Assembly: GCA_004194705.1 (NCBI GenBank)
Contig: SADC01001277.1
Span: 248,001-312,000, forward strand
Direction: 5' to 3'
DNA length: 64,000 nt
Source: Ditylenchus dipsaci
Taxonomy: Eukaryota > Nematoda > Chromadorea > Rhabditida > Anguinidae
Shown: positions 56,924-64,000 of the stretch, piece after piece
Position numbering within the stretch: position 1 is the first letter of the stretch
How the letters are laid out: each line of letters begins with the position of its first letter
Notes under the pieces: generated by a model
What the model was told of the DNA's origin: nothing
The model's input: only the letters and a program-made list of their open reading frames with translations
The model's database searches: none
Made by a program: the position numbers and the translations under genes

Positions 56924-57150
56924 GACGTTTGGCTACAAATGTAACATTTTTGGCGTTCTGCCCTATGTTCTGTTTAAGCCACTTAGGCTTATTTTTCAGC
57001 CATTTTGTAGTTCGTAAGACATTTTTTTGGTCCCTAAGCCTAAACCTAAGCCTAAGGCCTAAGCCTAAGGCCTAAGCCTAAGTAGGCCTAAGTGGCTAAA
57101 ACAGAACATAGGGCAGAACGCCAAAAATGTTACATTTGTAGCCAAACGTC
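56924..57150. mobile_element. Near-perfect foldback with TTAGGC-type centre
   Basis: Arms of about 75 bp (GACGTTTGGCTACAAATGTA, GGCGTTCTGCCCTATGTTCT) are mirrored almost exactly, flanked by TA. The centre (57035-57090) is CCTAAGCCTAAGGCCTAAGC and variants, the complement of the nematode telomere repeat. Confidence 0.85.
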
Positions 57151-57369
57151 TATACCCCGAAATATCAGGTTGTCCGAAAGTTTGCGACCACCCCTAAACG
57201 TATTTGTCTTTGGTTTTTGGCAATTTGTTCAAACCTTTTTTTAAATGATAACGATGCGTTACCAAATTATTTATCCAAGGGTGGTTTTCTTCGTGTTCTA
57301 TAATTAAATCCCATCGATGAATCGAATTTGCTAAAAAAGTAACCAAGACTCGGTAGAATAACAAATATA

Positions 57370-57729
57370 GATGGTGTTTCAAGAAATTCGGCGGTTTTAA
57401 AATGGGCATAGCTTTTTTTATAGGCCGTTTTCCGAAATTCTGTTTTCACAGATCAATTTCTCTTGACGGACAATTTTGCTTAGTGTATAATGTCAAAAAC
57501 ACGATTTTTGCTTGGTCCCCACTGTGGTTTGGGATTTAGCCATCCAGGGGCCACCCATAGACCAGGGCCAGAACCACAAAGGGGACTAAACAAAAAACGT
57601 GTTTTTGACACTACACTAAACAAAATTGCCCGTCAAGAGAAAACGATTGCTAAAAATAGCAATTCGAAAAACGGTCTTCGAAAAAAGTTATGCCCATTTC
57701 AAAACCGGCGAATTTCTTGAAACACCCTG
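57370..57729. mobile_element. TA-flanked MITE, CCCTGT...GTTTCAAGAAATTCGCCGG ends
   Basis: GGTGTTTCAAGAAATTCGGC on the left is mirrored by GCGAATTTCTTGAAACACCC on the right. The arms include TTGACGGACAATTTTGCTTA. The centre carries CTTGGTCCCCACTGTGG. A diverged relative lies at 60950-61170. Confidence 0.8.
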
Positions 57730-59394
57730 TATGTAAGGGACTCTACCCTGGTTTCCCCATCCGAAAAGTCAAATTTTGTTTATTTTTTTGTCTAGATATA
57801 TTTATTTTTGTCTTTTTTTGTTTTCTCCTTCACAAAAATATCTTTTACTTGCATTAAAGAATTTAGATCACTGAATAACAACAATTAGACTCTAAATTTT
57901 GAAGACATTCCAGGATGGTTCAGAATGCTACAATTTTTTGTTGGTTTCTATGTTGCGGCTTGACGGATTTCATTTGTCGATGATGGATAGTTGTGGAGCG
58001 AGATCATTTAAAATGATAAATTTGTTACTGAATGATTATGAATGATTTATTTGTTATCGAATCGTTATAATTTAAGAAAGGTTAAAAGATGGTTCTGTTT
58101 AAAAAGGTCAAAACAAATGTGTTTATGGGTAGTTGCAAACTTTCTGACCAACCTGATAAATTTTCAGTGCCTTTCTATGTACGGTCTACGCTTGATATGA
58201 AGACATCTCTTTTTAATAAATATATGAAGACATCTCTCTCCTTCTCTCAGATGTATTGTGCTAAATGTAAGCTTAACATAACCCAAAAATGACGCCAAGT
58301 GGGGCCATCTAGAAGCACGCTCGCTAATCCGGCACCCAAGGACAGGTCCCGAGGGGTGCCGGATTAGCCTAGACTGTAGATTGAAAGTCTGATATTTATA
58401 TCTCTTTTGCCGGGCCATATTTTGGCCAGTTCGAAAATTCATCCAGAATACGAATTATTGCTCACGTTCAGACATAACTTTTTTTAAAAGAAAGGAAAAA
58501 AGTTTTTAAACATTTTAGCGATAAATAGACTGAACAGAAGACAAACAAAAAACGCTAAAAATTAAATCGAAAGTTGTATTTTTGGCCGTTTTCTATTACA
58601 CGCTGGTTCAATGAACTAAAAACATCATTTACATCAGGCTTTTTGCTTAAGATATATAAAGCATTATTTCTGCAGATAGCAATGAACTTTTACTTGCAAG
58701 TGTAGAAATATAAAAGTAATATTTTCGAAGCAATTATAATCATCGCCATTGGACCAAGGCGAAATTTAGGGATTTTTTTTCCCTAAATCCCAAATCTGAT
58801 GATGGCAAAGATAGTGAACATAAAATAATATTTTTAGTCATAAATATCAGGTTTGCAATGTAGTCAGTAAAAAAGTGGGTTTGAGGGGGGGGGGCTACGG
58901 ACTTTGTGCTCAACCTTATATCTCGCAGTAGAATTTTTCCCAGTCTATTCATATAATTTTCGAACGCCTTGGTCCACAAGCGGATTTCATTAGTTTTCAA
59001 GTAGTCAACAAAAAACGTTATGGGCCAATGCGTCTAAAAAGTGAAGTTTTCGTGGTCAAATCCAAATGGCTAAGCATCCGCAAAAAGCCTCCTTATTGTG
59101 CCTAAGAGCAAAAATTTTTAAATGATATCGATTTTACAGTTCGGGCGTTTTCCTTGTAAGACAACCCACTCCTCCTGAGTCACATTTTGCCGAACGGTAA
59201 CTGTAGAATTTTTCGTGTATTATACAAAAAATTACAGTTATCTACGCAGCGAAATCTGACTCAGGATAACTTTACTTTTGCTAAGTGAGAAAAAAAGTTT
59301 TTAGGCGTATTATATGAGAAAGCTCATTTAATAATGTATTTGAACAAGGAAAGTAGAGTTTATATTAAATTTATTAACAAATAAAAACCATTGC
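57730..59394. other. Intergenic, repeats only
   Basis: Contains the CTAATCCGGCAC pogo-like fragment (58315-58379) and a GGACCAAGGC...GCCTTGGTCC inverted pair (58750-58980). No exon was recognised. Confidence 0.5.
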
Positions 59395-59578
59395 TTAGTT
59401 CCAAGAAGTTTTTAAACTCTTAAAATGGTCTTCGATTTCAACTGTGTTCACTAAAGTCTTGCCGTCAATAGTGGTTGGAATTTGAATATTCACAGACATA
59501 GGATTCCCAGTGTATGTTTCCAAAAAAATTTTACTACACATTTTCGTTTTGAGATGTTTGCAAATGTTAACAGCTCTT
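59395..59578 (-). CDS. Candidate terminal exon, unknown protein
   Basis: After a TTTAAACAG acceptor the minus strand is open for about 60 codons to TAA at 59395-59397. It encodes RAVNICKHLKTKMCSKIFLE, then TGNPMSVNIQIPTTIDGK and ending SLKTSWN. The sequence looks like folded protein; a proteasome-assembly-chaperone-like fold is possible, but I cannot support it. The upstream exon was not found. Confidence 0.35.
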
Positions 59579-59794
59579 CTGTTTAAAATAGGATGATTTC
59601 TGAATAATATCTTTACTTAATCAATAAAATCTGAAACGTCTTTAGCTTTTTGTATTTTTCGTCGTCATTACACAACATTTACCAAATTTACGTTTTTTAA
59701 GAGTTTTGAAAATTATGCTTTTTAACAAACTTTTTCACCATTTTCGTTGTGTTTCGTTTTTATTGACTTTAAGAAACCTTTCATATAAAGCCGG

Positions 59795-59965
59795 TGTTGG
59801 TGTTTAAAGGAGGGGTGAAAGTTGTTACGTGTAGTCTCGACACGAAAGGATTGATCCAAGTTTTGTATTTTTTAAATGTGGTTTTTGAGCCATATTTTGT
59901 CGAAAACCCGGTGTTGCAGTCTCAGACAAATTTGTGCAGAATCAAAAGTAAGATTAGCATATTTC
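59795..59965. repeat. Dispersed repeat, copy 1 (copy 2 at 63776-63945)
   Basis: GTCTCGACACGAAAGGATT and TTGAGCCATATTTTG are shared in order with 63776-63945. The second copy starts immediately right of a TTAA-flanked MITE. Confidence 0.7.
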
Positions 59966-60064
59966 TAAATTCTTCAATAAATGCCCTAATCGAAAATCGA
60001 AAAAGATTGATTATTTTATATTGCATTTTAGTTTTAGAGCATTTTTGAAGAAACTTTGCATATA

Positions 60065-60148
60065 CAGTCGACGCTCTCTATAACGACTCTCAAGGGACCA
60101 GCTGAACCGAGTTGTTATAAAGAGCGTCGTTATAGAGAGCGTCAACTG
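60065..60148. mobile_element. 84-bp pogo-like MITE
   Basis: TA-flanked. Ends CAGTCGACGCTCTCTATAAC and inverted CAGTTGACGCTCTCTATAAC. It is an almost complete hairpin and the smallest member of the family here. Confidence 0.85.
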
Positions 60149-61289
60149 TATGATGTTTAAGATGCTAATCCAACTTAATTCTACACAATTTTACCTGGCT
60201 CTAACAAAATATGTGCTACATAAAAGCATAGTGAAAAAATTTGAAATAAACAGGTTTAACTTTTGCGAATTTCTTTTTCTAGGCTGTGCTAAGGGAGGCA
60301 TCTCTAATTATCAGCTATAAAATGAAGCGTTAACCAGTGAATTTTGTGAAGTGTAAATGGTCGAACTGGCCCAGACAAGCTCAGAACTCAGAAGTTTTAA
60401 GCGCGAATTTTCGCACAATTTTGATTTGAAGCCCAATTTTGAGCCGTGTTTTTGTAAGAATAGGTGTTTTACTTTTCTTATTTTAATGTGGATGAAATAT
60501 CTATACCTGATCACTGTTGTAATAATTCCTAGATTGGCTATTGCTAACGTCTGGAAAAAAAGCACAAGAGAAAAGCTTTTAGACAGATTAGTTTCTAGAA
60601 AGTAAACCAATAAAACACATATTAGAGCAGTTGCTATTGTATTTATGAAGTGGAAAAAGAAAGTTGGAGCTAGTTGTTTTCCAGTGCGAATATTTTCAGA
60701 AAGCTAAATTAAAGAGTGTCATTTCTCTTTTTATGCATTCAAACCTTTCCTACCTGATATGATTCCGTCAGACTGTGGCCATTTTGTACAAATACTCTTT
60801 TGTTGTATCGCTGTTGATTGTGGAATGTTATTGCCGAAAGAATCTTCAAATAAGTAAGTAGAGGCTACAGCAAAAAACTTAGCTTTTTAAAATAACTGTG
60901 ACTTTTTTCCAGGGCTAACTATGAGATTCTGTTTTTAACAATCGATTTTCTGAGTAAACATGTCAAAAAACGATTTTCGGGTGGGTCTTCCCTGTAGTTA
61001 AGTTCTCACAGACTAGAATCCAAACCACCAGGTGAACTGAGCGAAAATAGTGTTTTTGACATTTTACCGCAAAAATATTATCGGCGAGAAACACCGTTTG
61101 ACAAAAAAAGAATTCGAAAATCGCTCTAGAAAAAAGTTACGGCTATTTTAAAAGCTAAAAAAAAACTCTGTATAGCCAAAAAAGTTTGTATTATTTCTGA
61201 AAAAAATCAAGTTAGGTGCTTTTGTATTTAGCTCAATCCGAACTTAGTTAGTACACAACATGTACTAAATAGTAATATGCGTATATGCT

Positions 61290-61400
61290 TGTCAATTATG
61301 CTTGTCAAAATATGCCTTGTCCCCCCTGTTGTTTGTAACCATTGTAACCATGAACACGTTAAAAATAACAGGGGGACCAAGGCATATTTTGGACAAGAAT
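61290..61400. repeat. CCTTGTCCCCCCTGTTGTTT hairpin
   Basis: TATGCTTGTCAAAATATGCC, then TTGTCCCCCCTGTTGTTT, is mirrored by AACAGGGGGACCAAGGCATA. It belongs to the CCTTGGTCCCC motif family (11850, 20418, 21920, 31038, 57508). Another variant lies at 61630-61700. Confidence 0.7.
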
Positions 61401-61877
61401 AATAGTATAGTGCCCGAAAAAATTTGTAAAATACATTCCAATCCATGGCGAAATTTTGTTGGGTCACAAATTCGCTTTTCTGTCCCAATTCACTTAATTA
61501 TGTCACAGATTTAGTCAAAATCACAGGGAAGCTCGTTATTTTTTCTCATTACGGTTTATTACTTTTCATATGATAATCTCTACATATTTTAAGCATTTTT
61601 GTCAAAAATCAGTTTTTTCATAAAACTTTTTGTCTTGAGGGACCAAGGGCGCCCAAAATTTTTGGAAACTGAAAAGTGACCTTGGCCCTCCAAGGCAAAA
61701 AATTTTTGCAAAAAAAATTTTTTTTCTCAAAATGCTCAAAACACGCTAGAAACATCATAGAAAAAAATAATTTTGAAAGTACTTTGTTTCCCTTGTCGTT
61801 TTGACTAAATCTATTACAAAAACGGACTCCGGGACAAAAATGATTTATGATACTTATTCTTATCTTTATCCTAATTA

Positions 61878-62039
61878 CAGTCAAGTCTCGATTTAACGAA
61901 CTCTTGATTAACGAACCTTTTTTGGTGGCTATTTGGCACCGATTAAATAAAATGACTAAATAAGCTTCGATTTAACGAAACCTTCGATTTAACGAACATT
62001 TTCGGTGGTCCCAGGGTTCGTTAAATCGAGACTTGACTG
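61878..62039. mobile_element. pogo-like MITE
   Basis: TA-flanked; ends CAGTCAAGTCTCGATTTAAC and the exact inverted complement. Very well conserved arms (AACGAACCTTTTTTGG / TTCGGTGGTCCCAGGGTTCG). The terminus matches pogo/Tigger style. Confidence 0.85.
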
Positions 62040-63362
62040 TATCATTTAAAATTTCAAGACTATGCCTAAAAGCAACATTTAGCGGTAATTTTTCAGATTC
62101 TTGTTTTATTCGAAAATACTCCTGGTTAAAAATGGTTGACCAGCAAATTATTCTAATAGAAATTTCAAAGTCGCTTCTCTAGGTTTTTACAAGTTACCCG
62201 TATTTCCTCTAAAAAAGCTCCCTGTTCTGAAAAGGTCCCCTTTTTGACTTTGGTAACCTGTACCTCAGCCCAGAGTAAAAGTTTTACATCGCTGTTTATT
62301 GCGTTTTTTTTAACTCTTTCTAGCACTACCAATTCTGCTTTTTTTGATTTTATATTTTCACCCGAAAATCTCAAAATCGACTTCAAATTTTTCCGAAAAT
62401 CAAGGTTTTTGAATAAAAAGGCTCAAGGCCTTATAGAGGAAATACGATACTGTTTTAATGTTTTTTAAAAACTTACAAATATTTCGGCCAAACTAAACAG
62501 CGCACTGCACCATAAGTCAACAAAGTTTCATGGCTATAACTTGTCCAACATTTTCTTGCATAGATTGAAAATAAACAGTAATGAATGATACAAATATCTA
62601 AATTGTTTGGGTATTGTGGTAATTTTAAATGGCGGAGGACAGAAGATAAAATAGAGAAAGACTTTTGGGGTCGATCCCAACAAATTTTGCTTTTCATGTA
62701 TTTTAGGAATCCGGTTTTGGGCTAACTGACTGGAACCTACTCTATTATGGACCGGTCAGTTCACCATGCTTTTCAAAGCGGTCAGTTCGCCATGATTTTT
62801 TTGGCGGTCAGTTCGTTCCCTTGATCAATTTTCTAAAGTATTGCCAAAACACCTCTATTGACTAAGTATAATCTCTGAAGCTCAGAAAAGACATATTTTT
62901 TGGGTCCCGTCTATGAAATCTTAAGTTTTAGGCACTCTGTATTTTTGATTATTTGGCTGTTTTTACCATGTTTTGGTCACTGGAGCTAGGGGAAAAGAAC
63001 CTCTACATGCATTTTATGATCAAGAGTACTTCTCGGAATCATGTCTAAGGTAATTGAGTGCGCGCATTTCTAACTCTCAAGCCATCCCCCTTCAGGGGCG
63101 CAAGGGCTTGGGGGCTTGGAGTTGAGATGCGCTGACCCACTTACCTAGACACAAATCACTCGAAAGTGACTCTGGATACATAAAAAAGCATGCATACCAG
63201 AGTTTCTATATGCTGTAGGCCCAGTCAACAAAATGCAACATCTTGTTTCAACATCTTGCTTGTCACAATAAGTTAGGCCCATATTTTGTCCTTTCCCATC
63301 CCCTAACAGCCCTTTTTACTTAAAAATTGCCTTTAGACATACTGGACACGCAAAAATAACAT
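62040..63362. other. Intergenic, repeats only
   Basis: Includes a MITE-like pair ACCCGTATTTCCTCTA (about 62197) / TAGAGGAAATACG (about 62448), and three CGGTCAGTTC(A/G)CCATG units at 62750-62815. A copy of the 31560-31760/12949-13140 repeat lies at 62980-63290. No exon was recognised. Confidence 0.5.
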
Positions 63363-63515
63363 CGGCGGCGGCGGCGAGCGGCGGGCTGCTAGAAAAACAG
63401 TGGCAGCGTCGGAGACTAAAAATGAACCGCGGCGGCAGCGGCGGCTGAAAAAAGCAGCGGCAAACGGCGCGGCGAGTGGCGTCGCCCGCCGCTTGCCGCT
63501 AGCGGCGCCGCTCGT
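63363..63515. repeat. Third GGC-triplet island
   Basis: CGGCGGCGGCGAGCGGCGGG, GGCGGCAGCGGCGGCTGAAA and AAGCAGCGGCAAACGGCGCG: GGC triplets with AT spacers, like 50285-50508, followed by GCTAGCGGCGCCGC. Confidence 0.85.
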
Positions 63516-63554
63516 CCAAGTATGCTTAAAGCGGTAACTTTTATTAACCCTTAA

Positions 63555-63775
63555 AGGGGCATACCCACGAGGTGGTGCCGGGAATTCAATTTTTTTTCCT
63601 AATCACTGAACTTGTGTACCGATTTTTCAACTTGGTTTCTAACAAAACCATGCCTAAAATTAAATTCAGGCCTTGTTTTGTTAGAAACAAGTTAAAAAAT
63701 ATGTACAGAAGTTAAATGATTAGGAAAAAAATTGAATTCCCGGGCACCACCTCTTATTAGCGTGGGCATGCCCCT
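63555..63775. mobile_element. TTAA-flanked MITE (best copy of its family)
   Basis: TTAA at 63551-63554 and 63776-63779. Ends AGGGGCATACCCACG and inverted AGGGGCATGCCCACG. The inner mirror is AACTTGGTTTCTAACAAAAC / GTTTTGTTAGAAACAAGTT. Same family as 557-787. Confidence 0.85.
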
Positions 63776-64000
63776 TTAAAGGAAGGGTGAAAGCTGTTAA
63801 GGAGATGGTCTCGACACGAAAGGATTTTAACCATTTTTTGTTTTTCAAATGTGATTATTGAGCCATATTTTGCCGACAACCCGATTTCGTGTCTCAGACA
63901 AACTTGTGTAGAATGAAAAGTTGGATTAGCATAATCAATATCAACATTTCGATATTCAGGGCATTTTTGAAAGAATTTAGAAATTCTGATATGGATATTT

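Overview
The window is animal nuclear DNA, AT-rich, with intron-containing genes and very dense small transposons. A nematode is the most likely source: nematode-telomere-like TTAGGC/CCTAAG runs occur at several places, one gene looks like a nematode F-box gene, and introns are mostly GT-AG with short exons. That assignment is inference. Nothing bacterial is present: no operons, ribosome binding sites or CRISPR arrays.

Four conserved cellular genes can be reconstructed. (1) A 2H-phosphoesterase/AKAP7-like gene on the minus strand (8808-10141). (2) A heterotrimeric G-protein alpha subunit on the minus strand (16542-22897), in 12 exons that include a 15-nt and a 10-nt microexon. (3) The retromer core subunit VPS35 on the plus strand (32215-45239), in 16 exons whose introns are packed with mobile elements. 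(4) Ceramide glucosyltransferase (UGCG) on the plus strand (52066-55157). An F-box gene (1418-2600, minus, running off or ending unclearly at the left) and several candidate exons (4380-4643, 10748-10819, 14553-14762, about 15470-15700, about 51400-51690, 59395-59578) are less certain.

Mobile DNA fills most of the rest. There is a decayed Ty3/gypsy-type integrase (6864-8157), a PIF/Harbinger element with two purine/pyrimidine minisatellites (23495-25038), an almost intact hAT element with a perfect 8-bp target duplication inside a VPS35 intron (42378-44931), and a short Merlin derivative carrying the C-terminal end of an ISXO2-type transposase (47684-48113). There are also two Mutator-like elements with palindromic tandem arrays, and many TA- or TTAA-flanked MITEs and foldback repeats. 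These elements are nested repeatedly.

The strongest new observation is a Mutator-like element (38377-40608, 9-bp target duplication) inside VPS35 intron 9. It carries an intron-containing, internally deleted copy of the ribosomal protein S3a gene, so it is an animal analogue of a plant Pack-MULE. A second observation matters to any annotator: VPS35, UGCG and the G-alpha gene show seven single-base -1 frameshifts at conserved positions, plus one likely case at a splice donor. Nearly all sit where GG has become G in a purine context. This looks like an assembly or base-calling signature, but needs testing against reads and RNA.
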